Shown here one piece after another: positions 25,495 through 39,826 of a stretch of DNA of 64,000 nucleotides. Source of the stretch: Isoetes taiwanensis (taxonomy: Eukaryota > Streptophyta > Lycopodiopsida > Isoetales > Isoetaceae); contig JAJEKV010000072.1 in the NCBI GenBank assembly GCA_021234155.1, positions 4,999,620 to 5,063,619 of the forward strand, in the 5' to 3' direction. Numbering within the stretch: the stretch's first letter is position 1; each line of letters starts with the position of its first letter. A program made the translations under genes and the position numbers. The notes beneath the pieces were generated by a model that made no database searches, was not told the DNA's origin, and saw nothing but the letters and a program-made list of their open reading frames with translations.

Positions 25495-25644
25495 GTACTT
25501 TTACTATTATCACCTTCAAGCTAGTGTTTTAAATTCAATGTCATCTTCCAGTAGCTGAAGCAGTTCTATTGTATCTACAATTTAAAACCTTTGCTTTAGT
25601 TTATCAATTCTAAGTGTAATCCCTCATTATCTGATAAAAAAGCC

Positions 25645-26560
25645 GACCAGATATTGGAGGAAAATGTTGAGGAACTGTGTGGAATAAGCAATCAAGATGG
25701 GAAGACTATATTCATTTGGTGGAGTACCAAGCAGTCTCCCTTCATGATAAATTATAGCTATCAATATCTGACACTAGATACCTGACACAATCATGTGTCC
25801 AAGGTAGAAGTTTTTCAGCTATTGTTGAGAGATATGCAGTAATTGGTGGAAGAAGTGCGAGGGTATCTTCTAGCCATAAGAAGGCATCAAACGAGCTTAG
25901 CAAATAAGCGCATGACCTTACGAGAATTCCAAGTAAGGGATAGAGTTTGGCTTAAGAAAAAAGTTACATAAGCAAAGCTCCGCATCGACAACTGCAAGAA
26001 GCTTGCTCCAAGGTGGGCGGGACCATTCAGAATTGTTCAAATAGTAGGCAACCAACCTACAAATTGGATCATCTCACTTACTTGAAGGTCTTCTACGTAA
26101 GCGTTCTTAAGAAGCATGCTTCGAACCCGAAGGAGATATTCGTGACTCCAACTACGTTGGAAATGTCAGAGGAACAACTTGAGATTGTTTTGGAGGCCCT
26201 AGTTGATAGGGCATATAAGAAAATAAGGTGGTCTCAATTCCTCCAATACAGTGGAGTGGAAGCACTTGCCGTGGAAGATGCTACATGGGTGCTCAAATCA
26301 AATTTAGAGAAACATTGCCCAGAGTTCATGGAGCAATGCCAAGATAAGTTCATCACCAACGGAGTCGACAACGAGCTCGAGGGCGTGCGAGGTAGGATGG
26401 GGCCCCCAATCCAACAGGGTTGGGTGGAAATGAGAGTGCATGCATTCATCTTAGAATAGGGATCATGGATAGAATGCATGATTGGAAACCCTCTAGAGTC
26501 TATGTCCATTAGAGGATAGGCCACCTCCTATGCCAAGGGCAACAAAGAGTGTAGGCATTA
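25645..26560 (+). mobile_element. Ty3/Gypsy 3' pol piece, second copy
   Basis: Duplicate of 9035 onward. It starts inside the integrase and includes SVLKKHASNPKE and the chromodomain-like VEDATWVLKSNLEKHCPEF, which stays in one frame here but is broken in the first copy at a CTGG/CAG-containing patch. Confidence 0.85.
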
Positions 26561-29500
26561 GACATGCATTCATTTGTTTAGGCATGATATGACATATTTT
26601 CCACTGGCCATTATGGGAGAAGCATCTTCTCCTCATGTCGGGAAATGTTGCATCCATATAGGTTAAATTAATTAGAGGGGGTGGACCCTTAAAACCACAA
26701 TTTATTACTTAAACTAATATAATGTGCTACATGCAGGCCAATAGATGGGAGGCAGCAAAGGGAAGAAGCGCATCACTAAGGAAATAGAAATAGATTTTGT
26801 CTTTAATTATGTACTTATTTAAAATGTATTTGGGGCTTTCCCCTCATGCTGACGCTAACGCTTTTTCCAGCAGTTATAGTGCTGAATTTTGAATTTTTGG
26901 CCAAAGAAGAAAAAAAAAAGTAACAATTCAATACTCATTTAGGCTTTTTTTTAAGGTGAGATATGGCTATTGCCTACTGTCGATCCTCTTGCAGCGCAAT
27001 AGAGATCGTTGTAAGAGGCAAATGTTTAATGGGCAGCAGGTAAATTAATCTGTGCAAATGGCGATTTTAGCCGGGAATTGAAAAGTTTTGATATGTCTCC
27101 ACCTCGCCACCATGATCAAGTTTGCTCAAGCTTCTTCTTTGGAAGTAAAGGTTTTCTCAGTTAAGCTCTGTCGAAGCTCTTTACTTCAAGCCTCTTCTTT
27201 GAGATTTTAACATGTTTTCTCTCCGTGTTTTTAGGAAAAAGATCGATATTCCGATGTCTTGAAGCAGATCGGATCTCTCTTGGCGGCCATCTTCTTATGA
27301 AAAGTCATCATATTAGGGTTACTTCTGAAAATATTTGCATCGAAGGACGACATTTGGCTGCTGCAATTTGTGGCATTTCGAAGCATCAAGAATGATATTT
27401 GGCAGCTGGGGTTCGTGGCAAAGATGTTCTTTTGAAATGCTCTGCAACTTGTGAAAATCTCTGGCATTTCCATTAATATACTGGTTTTTTTGGCAAACTT
27501 TGTGGATTATTATTTTTCGTACTTCTTACAACAACCTTAAAGTTTGAAAATTGATTTGAACTATAGTAGACTTTACGAAATAATTGATCTGATTTTCATC
27601 TTATAATTGTTTTTTTGTAGGCTCTTAAGGCTGAACCGCATGCTTTGAGCTTAAGATTGTGTCGTTTACTTTCTATACAATGTATGCTAATGTTTTTAAT
27701 TTGCTCTATTGCTACCTGAGTCTTTCTTGAGTCTATCACAGTCTCCAGTTTTCTTCCATTCTCTATTGCAACTGAATTATTGAATGAATTCGGTTTATGG
27801 ATTAAGGTTGTTTGTGCTAAACAGGCACTTAGGTGTTTGAGAGAAATCCAAATTGGGATGCGATGGCTTAAAATGCAATGAATCTTTTTGTTATAGTTTG
27901 AGCATGGCGCAAGCTAGATTGTCTTGGACAGTATGGAAGTACATTGGTCATTTAAAAGTGCTCTGCTCTTTGTTGCTTATCCGTTTTGCTACGTTTGTTT
28001 TGATTGCCTGATATGTGAACCTTGGGGTCTTCCAGGTATTGTCTCAAATTTGTGAGACTCTTTTGCTTTCAGTCTTTAACATCACTTTCAATTATCAAGT
28101 CTAATATGATGCATCGTTCTAATCATTCAAATACTTCCAGCAAAATCGATTCGATAGAAATTCATGGCATTGTGTGCAAATAGAATATACACTTCTTTTT
28201 CTGCAGCCTTAATCTTATGTGTTTAGATGGGACTTCAATGTAAGGGTGGCCCTCCTTACAGCCTTAATCCTCCTTTATATGTGCAAATAGAATATACACG
28301 TCTTTTTCTACAGCACATTATGGCAATTACTTGCTATTTATTGTTATCCTTTGTTAACTTGATTTTATTTGTAGTTCTCAATTACAATGTCATCAAGAAA
28401 TATGTCATCGCCATTGGAATCTAGACATTGGTTGTGAGAGCACTAATAATGCGTACACATGTTTCATTCTCTGTCTTTTAGCTGATGTTTAATTCGTCTG
28501 TTAAAATGCATGGGAGCTTAATTGAGACAAAATCAGGCATTTGAAAGTGTTCTGGTCCCATGCAAGCATACATGGAGAGCCAAATCTGGGCCCATGCCAA
28601 CCTTGGATAAGGAAATTATGCCCTTAAATTGCATCTTCTAACACAAATAGAAAGTTTTAATGGCAGCAATTATGTGCTGGATTTGAAGGGTTGCAGAATA
28701 GCATTGCATCTTGGATATGGAAGATCTTATCCATAACAATATTATTGACACTAGAATCCATGATGATGTAGGCATTTAGAAGGCCATGTCACATACAACA
28801 TGGGCAAATTATCCATGAACAGATTTGGAGAAGTACTGTAAGCATGAATTTTGTGGTTAATGCCATTATTTCTATGTTAATTCGAGCATAGTAGCTTGCA
28901 AGAGACAATTTAGGTGTCAATTTATTAATGCCAGATATTGTTTTCTGGTACTATTTTCTGGGCTGCAATTGCCAAATGAAAATCATATTGCTTTAGTCTT
29001 TTTCAGAAACAAAGCAGGGGGGTATAAAAATAAATGATCCTATATGTTTGAGCATTTTGCAAGCATATGGAAAATTGAAAGCTATTAAACAGGGCAGAAT
29101 GTTACACAAATTTGGCAGAAATCATAAGGTTTGGTAGAAAATGCGGTAATGCCAGGCGGTGGTGGCATAGGGGAGGCACGCAGTATTTTAAATAACTTAA
29201 GTATTTGCAACATAGTATCTTGTAACACAAACACTGCAGGGCATTGCAGCTAATCGTGTTTGGTAATTTACTTGATGTTGTTTCTTTGAGTGTAATGATA
29301 ACGGGATGTGGCCAGCATGGTGACGAGAGATTTGCTATGGGTGGCATGAAGCTAGTGTCACCTTTATTGGGAGTGCACCTTTATAAGGTGCACTCGTATA
29401 GGCTTAGTATTAAGGCCACATGGTATCTTAGATACATGGAAGAAACATCATTTATTGAGCATGTAAAATGCAAAGTCCATTAATGCAGATCCATCTGGCA

Positions 29501-29731
29501 TTTCGCTTCACTGCCAAATGTCATGTCTTAATTAATGTATTTTTTGACTAGATTATAGATGGATTACAAAGTGATAATGTAGAAGTGCTATTGGCATTGC
29601 TAAATTCATCACTTCCCAACGTCTCACAAAAAATTAATATATCACAACATTCCATGTAGAGTTTCTTACTTTTTCCACAAATAATTATGCGTCTTGCATA
29701 TTATGAATGATGGACATTGTAGGGCAGCTTT

Positions 29732-30665
29732 TTGCTAGCTTTGCGTTTCCTCCCATATCAAATTCTGCTGCAGGAGACGGGTTTTTTGCCTCTTCAGAGG
29801 GCGGCCCTTAATTGCCACATTATCTATTTTCAGAAGGTGGTCAATATAGACGATGCTCGTCTCCCTAACCTAGCTTATATCATGGCAATGGAGCCGCAAC
29901 ACCTCAAAGCCTGGTGGAGGAAAAAGAGAGCTCAATGGTTGGTTAGATAGAATGTGCAGGAGTGATAGGTGCATATATGTGGAAATAGAGGCAGATCGCC
30001 ATAACTTGAGGCAATATCTTGACACTTGCTTCCTCAACAAGCTCTCGGATGCTAATGCCTTTGAACATGTCAAGATAACACACTACCAGCGCCATATAAA
30101 TCCCACATTGGAACGAGGCCCGTAATGCTACCTACATACCCACTTACCTATAAAAAGGCGCAGACTCATTGCCTCTATTCGCACATAGGTACACCATCTT
30201 CGAATTGAGTCGGGAAGATGGATTGGTGAGCCACGCCAGGACAGGCTTTGTCAATGCTACCAAATGGGAGTCATTAAGGATGAATCTCATACCCTTCAAA
30301 TCTGCCCAGCATATGATCAAATTCGGACGCGCTATGCTGAGTTGGTCAGGCCTGGCCAGCCGCTACATGTGACATTGAGCACGACTTCCATACGGATGCT
30401 GCGATCATACCTTCAGGAGGTCATGGATATGCGAGATCAGCTATGTCCTCGGGCACACACTTGACATGTATATATACATATATTTCATGATGATATATAC
30501 TTGTACAGTTTGACAACATTCTTATTACTGCCACAGTTTTTCCCTCGAAAATCCTTCGGGGCGGGGTTTTTTTAACCTGGACAGTAATAAGTTTGTTGCG
30601 CTCCTTCTAGGTCCCATAGGCCGATTGGTCTCAGTGGACAATAAAAATCATTCTTTCTTTCTTAG
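29732..30665 (+). mobile_element. LINE 3' fragment, second copy
   Basis: Duplicate of 13141-14090 with the same broken frames, zinc-knuckle-like block and 3' UTR. Confidence 0.75.
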
Positions 30666-32629
30666 ACCTATATCATTTTGAAAGGCTATATTAATCATAA
30701 TTTAAACTATATAGAAATTAGGCATAATGCCTTCAAACAAAAATAGAGAAGATCTTTGATGTACATGTATCAGGGAAAATTTTAAGGGACCTATAATTTT
30801 GTATAAGTATAATGAATTGGCCATTCCTTGTAAAATATGCCCCCAAAAGTGTAGCCCGAACTGGCCAATTTTCCTATTTTTTTCTAATGTGGCTGCAACC
30901 CAATTGGCGATTTTTGAACCAAATATCTAATAATGTGTAGCTCAAATGGCGATTTTTAGCTAGATTCTTATTAAAAATAGAGCTTGTTGCCCAAACATAA
31001 AGAAATCGCTACCCTATATAAATGTGTTTAAGTTACATGTTGTACGAATTTGAATTCAGCACAGATTGCTGGTAGGGAGAATCAGAAATTGGATGCCAGA
31101 GTCTTCGTAAAGAGGATTGAAAACTGCCTCGACATTTGATTTTCCAAAAGAGGGGGATTATTCTTAGTTGGTAGATATATTTAGGAATAAAAATTTCTAA
31201 TAATGTTGGCCCCCCATAAATGACGAATTTATGAGGGGGGCTCTTAATGAGTTAAGATTTGGCGAACTTAAGGCATTACAAGATTTGGCCAAGTGGCCTA
31301 AATGGCCATTCCATTGGTATATCTAGTTCTAACTTGGGACTAAATTGGCCCCAAAGTCGATACCACTCCAATTAGCAAACATCTAATTGGCCATTCTAAT
31401 GTCGTAATCGGCAATAAAGTGCCACGAAATGGCAAATCTGCAGGTAGTCCGTCGGTAAGGCATCCTACTCAAGCCGGCCGTCACATTACGCCTAAACCTG
31501 TAATTTGTGGCCAAATGGCCCGCCGGGGCCACTAAAATTTTCGCTGAATGTATAATCATCCCACAACAAAACCAAGTGCCTATCAGGCTGAATCCACAAT
31601 TGCCCACCTGTCGGATAGGAAGCAGCAATGGACCAAAATTGGGCATGGAAAAAAAACAAATCTGGTCAAGGAAACGTTCAGTGGACGACTTCCGTGATAG
31701 AAGGAAAATCTGGGAAGGAGTGGGTAGCAGAAGGAGCCATTATGTGGGAAGGTCACTAGATAATTTCAACAACAAAAATAATTGCAAAGACAAATAACGT
31801 CAATTCTTGCAAGCATCAACCTGCGCGGCTGTCGAAAGTTGCACATATGCAGATTAAAAGCTGAGTAAAAACACAAGTCATGACAGTTATTCTTATTATT
31901 TATCATGTTGTGTTGATATCTATATATGATATTGGTTGATCTCATGTTTACACCTGTTGTGTATTGGGAAGTGGGGTAGAGATCTAGTAGCCATTAAGAT
32001 GATGCTCCTAGTTTAGATTATATACGGCATGTGCATAGAGCCCACCAGACTACAGAGGCTATGGAGTGACTGAGCACCACACAATGGGGTCAGTGGCAAA
32101 CTAGAGGGAGGTTCCTGCTGAGCACGGCTACTGAGAACACATAGCGGGTTAGGCTTATAGCCGGCCACTTTGTGAGGACCGGGATATCCGTCACTTCCTG
32201 GGTCAATGGTGTTGCTCTGACTCCCAAGAGTTGCAGGTGTTTGCCTAGCTCTTGTTTTGGAGAGTTTAGTCGGGAAAGGACACGTGTTGCCACGATCCTC
32301 TAGCTGCCCGTGGAACCACTGCACTCTGGGAAAGGAAGATGCAACCTTTCTACCTCATTGGACCGGGGAGATGCAGCCAGGAGTATTCTCGTTGGGTAAT
32401 ACCACGAGACTGGATCTCCTATAGGTTATAGTCATGACAAAGCCTGATTTTGCCCATCTGCAAAGTGTGCACAGGAGGAGTAGATAGAGTGATCAACCCT
32501 AGCCATTGTCTATTGTCAGTCCAAATCATTATCAAAGCTGTTCAACCACAACCAAGCTATCATGCAAGAAGTGGCACAAGTTTTTATCACTGCCTTCTTC
32601 AAGTTAAAGATTGCATGGCTCCTCAACAC

Positions 32630-33544
32630 CAGTGTTGTCAGGTACGTTTAGTACGGTACGGGTATTATACGTACGTAACGTATTAATACCGTATGCATAC
32701 CTCTCATTTAAAAAGTACTTTAAATACGTTTTTTGAAATTATAAAGTACTTATTAAATACGTAAAATACGTACTTTACGTACTATACGTTAAGTACTTTC
32801 TGTAATTTTTAGAACTATTATTTCTTGTATTGCACTTGAAATAGTTGCAATAACAACTAGTATGAAGAACTTCTAGTTTTAAATAATGAACCGGAATATA
32901 TTACTTTAGAAAATTAAGTATTTCTTAAAGTTTTCAATCCAGAGTTATATATTCTAGTCTGCAATCTACATTCACAGACAAATAAATTCAAGTAATTGTT
33001 GCTCATTTGTTGCATCTGAAGCTATTAACTGCCACTGACCTCTGTATTTCTTTCCTGGCATGAATGCAAGCTATTAAAGTATTAAAGAGAAGGTTTGCCT
33101 CCTACCATGACAAAACAAGGAGAAAGGTGGGTCTCCATTCCGGTTCAACAGCCAGGGTAAGAGGAAAGAGGGGGAAAATGCAGGGGGTTTGGGTTTTTAT
33201 TTGCAAGAAGATTATGTGCTTTTTTTTCTTTTTTACTACAATTCTATAATTTTCCTAATGTCTAAAAACTCCTAATGTGTTTTTTACACCTATTCTATAG
33301 TATATAATAATGTATTTTTCCTAATGTATAATTTTACCAATTCTTATTGGTCTAATGTCATTTGGACGATTTTTTTTATATAAAGTACGTATCATACGTA
33401 CTGTACGTATTAATACGTTAAGTACGGTATTAATAAAACAAGAGCTTAATTTGACCTGTCAACTTATAGGTATAGTACGTATAGTACTGTGAGGAAGGTA
33501 CGGGACGTACATAAACGTAAAATACGGGTACGTAAACAACACTG
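32630..33544. mobile_element. hAT-like element, second copy
   Basis: Same termini (CAGTGTTGT...ACAACACTG) and the same flanking CTCAACAC repeats (32622-32629 and 33545-33552) as 16041-16965. The element inserted before the large duplication. Confidence 0.9.
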
Positions 33545-34964
33545 CTCAACACATTGAAGACTTAACAATATTAGACATGCTTTGGTGTATGAGCAAGAGA
33601 AACAAGGTGCTGCGCACGGAGGGTTGCCCTCTGTGGCCTGAGGATGAAGTGGCTTATATCATACTTCAATATCATGTTTTCACAATCAATCAAAATTGCT
33701 ACTTCAAAACAATACAATACTTGATACCATGACATTATAAAAGTACAGCTCCGAAGATTGTGGATGGAGTGAATTACAGAAATTTAGCTTAAATTTGAAT
33801 TTACAAAACTGATTTCAAGATCATAATAACTGTTACACTGATTTCAAGACAACAGATGTTTAGTTTTGTATAGAATGGTTACATGAGTTCATTGCCAGAC
33901 TCTTAAAATGGCAAGAAATGTCTTATGCTTTTGCATTTACTTCTGTCTTAATTTTTGAACTGCAAAAAAATAGAATAAAGAAATATTCTGAAGATTATCG
34001 TGATAATCCTTAATGATTATTGTGATAATCTTAGGAATATTCTAAGATGATCTAAGTTATGGATTTTAACCCTAATTAGATCTAACGGTCATCAACGGTT
34101 GGATCATTGTAAACTTCGAGCCCTATGGTTTAAGATGCATCGACAACAATCTTAAAGTCAAGTACAGTGTAGGGCCTAGTGTTTTCCAAAACGATATTAA
34201 AGTCCTAGAAGCACTATATTTGCCTGGGTAAAAACCCTAGAATGTAAAGCTGATACAAAGGTTTAGAATTGTAAGCCTGATGAGATCTCACCAAAAGGTG
34301 ATACAAAAACGTAGTATGCCCAATTGTAGGTCTGAGATCTAATTCAAGCTCACCAACTTATCCACGATACAACAATAAGAGCAATACTTTAATGATATGA
34401 ATTCACAAAGGTCTAACCTTACAAAAACATATTTAAATTAAAATCCCATTTTAAGAGATCTAACATGGTCATTCAACACTTTACGTCCACCTTATCACCG
34501 ACCTCAATTGCTCTTACATCTACATTATTGCCTACCTTATCACTATCATAACATCACCAACATTGATTGTGCTTCAATCAGTAAAAAAGCAACAATAATA
34601 TAATGTTAACTTAGGCCGATACAAATATTTATACAATATCAGAACATGGTAATGTGTGTCCCTTCAAAACTACCGAGACACACACATGTAGTACTGGCCG
34701 GCCATGGAATATGAGTACTTGAAACAGTATGGCAAGAGCGTGACGGGTTGATTTTCTTCAACACCTTAAATTCCCTCCTAGAACTTATACCCAAACCCAA
34801 GTAATTACACAGCCGCTCCTAGCAAGAAAGATAACATGGATCATTAAGTAAACCTCTTTACCTGTATAGCGCCCAAAGCAATAGATTGAAACTTATGGAA
34901 CAAACAAAGTGAACCATAAAGATATTGTTGAGTAAATAACACAAGCATTTCACAACAATCACAC

Positions 34965-35944
34965 CTCAAATACAGTTCCGGTGTAGTAGGCAAAGCCTCT
35001 GATCACTGAAGCGTCAAATTCTAACCAGTCAGCATATCCATAATGTGCAGCCAACTTAAAGAGCTCCTTCAGCAAAGCATCGCATTTGGTCCAATCAAGA
35101 CTGCCAATTTAGAGAAAGGTTTAATGGAACTCAACGCATTCAGGCTGCAAAGCATATTGAAACACCTTAAAACCTAGAGTAGTTCTATAAGATCTTTAAA
35201 AAAAATTCTAGATACTTATAGAGCATCAGATATTTCTTGGTAGAAGTATTCAATTCGTTTTATACCATGGTGGCAAATATACTAGGCATGTAAGATCTAT
35301 CCTTAACTCTACACACCCATTCATGACTGCAGGCATTTTTATACCATTGAGTATATGTCAATATCAATGCAGCTCCATCACCTTCTTTCTTTCTTTTATG
35401 CACATAGAATGTAAATATTTCAATGGCCGGCTGGGCAAAAGTAAAAGCAAATGCAAGCCCAATGTGTTTTCAAATCGAAATGCAAAATCTTTCAATATAC
35501 ATACGTCCAATCTTCAAGACAACTCTAGAAACCCCACTTTTGCAAAAAAAAATGCATTCCAATTGTTTTCCAAAAGATTTGATGAGCAAACATAGAACTT
35601 TCCAATTCCCAAATTTTCCACACTGAATTATTACGAAGAAACTGTAATAAAGAAACACAATAACCACCTTCCAGTTTATCCAGTGAACTTAATGAGACAA
35701 CATCTAATATGCCTTGAATGGCATCATCAAACAACCCCCAAAGACGTAGCTCCGCCTCAATCTCCTCCTTGAACACTTTCTCAACCTACAGTAGAATAGA
35801 ATAGTTGCAAAAAGGAATCAGAAAGCCCTTGGAGCATTAGTATTGGCATTTGTTGCTGGGCAAGTTCTACCTTGTCGACAATAATACAAACTGCGGAAAA
35901 GCTTTCCTGTGTTACACTATATTGATCGAGAACTGCTCGCAGAA
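34965..35944 (-). pseudogene. HisRS fragment, second copy
   Basis: Duplicate of 18386-19368 with the same exon-like pieces. A garbled patch near 35930 alters the start of the first piece. Confidence 0.7.
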
Positions 35945-36345
35945 CTTGAAGAAGGCAAATAATGGTCAGAATTTCCATGGCAATTCTAGCAAACTAGATT
36001 ACATGAATAATAGCTTTAAATATACTTGCCACTATTGCAATATGGTATTCACTCATTCATTGAACAACACTATAATGCACGCCATCTCTTACCTTCAATC
36101 TGGCAGGCTTCTCACTTAGCCTCTCGTGTAACAATCAACCATAGATTCCATTTTAAAATTTTTGGGCGAGAAGTTTACTTATCGCTCCTTCCAGTTGCCC
36201 TACTATGAATGTGATGTCCAGAAGAAAGCTAGTACTATGAATAGTATAGTGACTTTTTTTATGCATGATATAGATTCCAACTTCCAACTTCCAACTTGTT
36301 TTAGCCATATGTAGAATGCTCAAATGTGATACGCCGCAAGAGCAC

Positions 36346-36893
36346 CTTATACAGTGATACGTGCACCAAAGTTTCACAGGACTCATTCAAAGTTACTACA
36401 GCTTTTACGCTAAGACTTCTTAAGTGAGCCACATCCCTAGGAAATGGCACTACACCGAGCAACAAAAACTTGCACAAAACAAAAGCCATAACAATTAGGT
36501 TAATCTAAAATTATTAGTTGCAAGTGTATAATCGTAACCTTTAACATTCATATATTTTCAGAGACAATCCTGATAATAAAAAATAACATTAACCCCTGCA
36601 CTTTAACATTGAAAATAATGAGAGTCACTAGACCTCAGACATGCAAAGAAGCACTTGTGCTGTTAGGGTTTTCAAAAAATTTGCATAAATACAAAAACTT
36701 GCACATACCAGAAAAAGATTCTTGTGAACAAAAGACAAACTTGGTCTATTTCATCTCACCAATGATACTCTGCTTCAAGTTTATTCTGAATGATATTATA
36801 CAGTAAAGTTGGATAAAACAGTGCTCTAGCTCCAGCACCAACAAACAGTCGTTTTGCCTCCTGCTTATAAATTTTGAGACTAGAAACCCCAAA
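36346..36893 (-). pseudogene. PTPMT1-like fragment, second copy
   Basis: Duplicate of 20023-20570 with the same VPFPRDVAHL exon and the same Trp-to-stop change. The 253-bp difference between the large copies lies just left of it. Confidence 0.7.
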
Positions 36894-37693
36894 GTCATCT
36901 GCCTTACCTCATAGCGTGTCCACCTTCATTTTCTTTTCACTACAGAAACTTCTTCCACAGTCTTCTTTCCCTGAAAAGTCAAGTGTGCCAAATCAAATAT
37001 GGCCTGCAATCAAAGCGCATTTATTAAAGTTACCCAATATACTAAAATCAAATAACAACCCCTACGAAACCATTGTTACCCGCTTCATTACATCTCACTC
37101 ACAGAAACAGTTGTATTGTTCTTGCACATGTGATTAGTTACTTTGCACACAAGCATTTAGGTCTAAAAGAACTAAATTAACAATTTTCTTGGAAAATCTT
37201 ACATCATTCTGTCGTTCCTCCAACTGCTTTGCCTGATAGTGTCGAAGTCATTCAATATCAACTCAATGGAGAGAAAATGATCTCAGTTACAATAATTCAC
37301 TACATATCGTAGAAAGTAATGGAGCGACAAAGGTGAGATCATCGAGGACAAATGTAACCAAAAGGAAAAGGTGAATCTAGTTATTTACAATGCAATTATC
37401 ATGATCATCTCTGTCTTTGGCTTTGAGAACATGATATACTCATCGAAGGCAAGATGGCCAAAAGATTGAAAAATATTGCAAGTGTTAGTAGAGTAGTAAG
37501 GAAGGTGTAGTTGTCAATCACTTAAGTTTACGCACATCATGAACAAGAAGGCGTACATGAATGTAGAAGATGATGGCGTAAAACCCATACGCAAATAACA
37601 AGCGAAGTGGAGGAATTATAGTGTTCAACAAACACTTGGAAAATTTAAATTAGCACTGCATCAAACATGGCCAATTTTTTGAGGAAGCGGTCC

Positions 37694-38270
37694 GCTTCTA
37701 GGCTGCGTTCTTAACCCGGCTTAGATCCCTTCCTTTCGGAGTCCGGTCTAGCCTTCATACACAAAAAGTCATCGACTCCTTGCACATTCTCTAGCAACTA
37801 GTTCATGAGGAGGTAGTTTTTCCTGATCATCGTCATTTGTATCAAAATCCAAACCATTCCGCCTCATATCCTTCTTATTTGAACCGAAAATCTTAGACCA
37901 ATCTGGCACATTCATAGGAGCAGATTGATGCATAATAGGTATTCCTGCATCAAACAACCGGAAGAAGATTGGGGAATGGTCTAGAGGCAGATATAGACGA
38001 CATCCCCGTCTCCATATGAATCTTTGTCGAGACCAAGCCATCTTCTTCCAGTTGAAAGAAATTTATGATGATCCGTGCCTTCTATGTATTCTTCCAGATA
38101 ACCCTCTTCAGGCAGAGGTCTTAAATCCGAACCCCAAATGTCGTCTTCTTTTAGATCATTCATATCCGAAAAGTCATGAGATGTTGGTGCAGACCACAAA
38201 TGATAATCCATCAGTCCGTTAGACGGTTCGAACAGCGGCCCCCCAACCACAGGGGTGACCGCCAGTTTAC
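37694..38270 (-). pseudogene. S40-like (DUF584) pseudogene, second copy
   Basis: Duplicate of 21379-21965. It adds a frameshift after ECARS, at a site that reads CTG-containing TCATCTGACTCC in the first copy and TCATCGACTCC here. Confidence 0.7.
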
Positions 38271-39826
38271 TGCCAGTAGCAAGTTTGTAGCAGTTTTTCG
38301 TATATTCTAGGAATATACTGGCATATATCAAGAATATATTGAAAACCCATACAAGCAAGGGATTGCCCCCCTAGGGGCAACCCAAAAAGAAAGAAAGAAA
38401 GAACAACACCACTTAGGATCAACATCACAAGAAAGGTCAATGTTCATCTTTGTCTCTTATGGTGAATGGGTCTTTCTGCATCTATTTAATCCTACGCATC
38501 TATGAAGCTCATGGGAAGCACGTAAATAACTTTTCCTTTTGAAGATGAAGAAGATGAGTCTATCTCTAAGAAAGAAGGGAAGGGAAAAGAAAAAAAAAAG
38601 AAAAGAAAAGGAAAGCACTATATCAATCCTAAAGGAACATTCATGAGTCACTCAAATATTAATCCCAATTTGTTTGGAGATCAAACCACATTTTTTTTAG
38701 CACAATTATATTTGCAATAAATTAGCAAAATCATAAAACTACATCAAAAGAAGATATGACCTTATTTATTAGTATTTTTGGATTCTTAACACGAATATTA
38801 ACTCATTTATGTAGGTCAACCATTACTTCCATTTATGTGTATTATAATTCGCTACTTTCATCAACTAAATCTTAATTAAATCATTTGGAGTGACTTGGAC
38901 AGAGACCTGCGAGATGCTTCTCATATAAAGAAAGACAGTGTGCAACTGCATGACAACCTGGTCACCAATGATCAAGAGCTTATTTGCCGTATTGACAAGA
39001 AAGAGTTATGAAGTGTGTAGGAAATTGCAGACGACAATATTTAGGATGAAACAACATGACAACTAATACCCGATGGCTAAGTCAGATTAGATGTTGACTA
39101 TTGGTCATTGTTTTAGTACATATTGTTCTAGCTTTTGCCCATACTGATCTTTAAAGCATATACAATCATCTTATGGACCACATGCACAAGATAAAAAAGG
39201 ATTCTTCATAGTGATTAACCTTGGAAAGTTGATTATCTTTTAAAAAACCACATGTTTTAGAACTTGAAAATAAGGGCATAAGTTTTACAATCATTTTGAA
39301 TTTACTAGTGTTTTTAAATATTATTTCGTAATATGGTGATGTGGTTTTCATTTAGTTATTTTGAGTGGCTTTTTCTTTAAATACAGGGAGCAACAAATTC
39401 TTTTTTATGGGCATTTCTAACTAAAGGTGCCTTTGAAAAAGGAGGGGTGTATAGATTCCTAAGTTGCATTAAGGACATTAATATTGTCGGACGGAAAGGC
39501 GATCTCTAAATTGACTCTTTTGAAAGTGAGATTTTTAATTTATTCTTAATAGTTATCACTTAAAAGAAACGCCCGTTATCGCCACAAACCGGGGTCTCTC
39601 TTGCATAGTCGCTGCAACAAGCCTCTCCGATGGGGAAGATCTTCAGCTCTGCTCTTGATTAGGTTTTAGAATCGCCATTTTGTCTGAGAACAAATTCCGG
39701 CATTCAAGACAAGTAGATCAAATCTGGCATTTGAGGAAAAAAAGCTCGGCATTTGGAGGGCTTTAAATCAAATCCGGCTTTTGGGTAAGAGCCCAGAAAA
39801 ATTTCGCATTTCTTCCTTCAGCTTTA

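Larger units (their letters stand above)
9035..25644. repeat. Tandem segmental duplication, upstream copy
   Basis: This 16,610-bp segment is collinear with and nearly identical to 25645-41921. Matching landmarks run throughout: Ty3 end, LINE piece, hAT-like element, HisRS/PTPMT1/S40 fragments, MIZ1-like gene and J-domain exons 1-2. The right end lies in J-domain intron 2 and is joined straight to the left end of the second copy, inside Ty3 integrase. At the junction two bases (CC, 25643-25644) could come from either parent sequence. Confidence 0.95.

Noticed and set aside
25199-25519. Minus-strand frame opposite the J-domain exons
   Set aside because: It is antisense to exons with correct splice phases and the HPD motif, and has no motif of its own.
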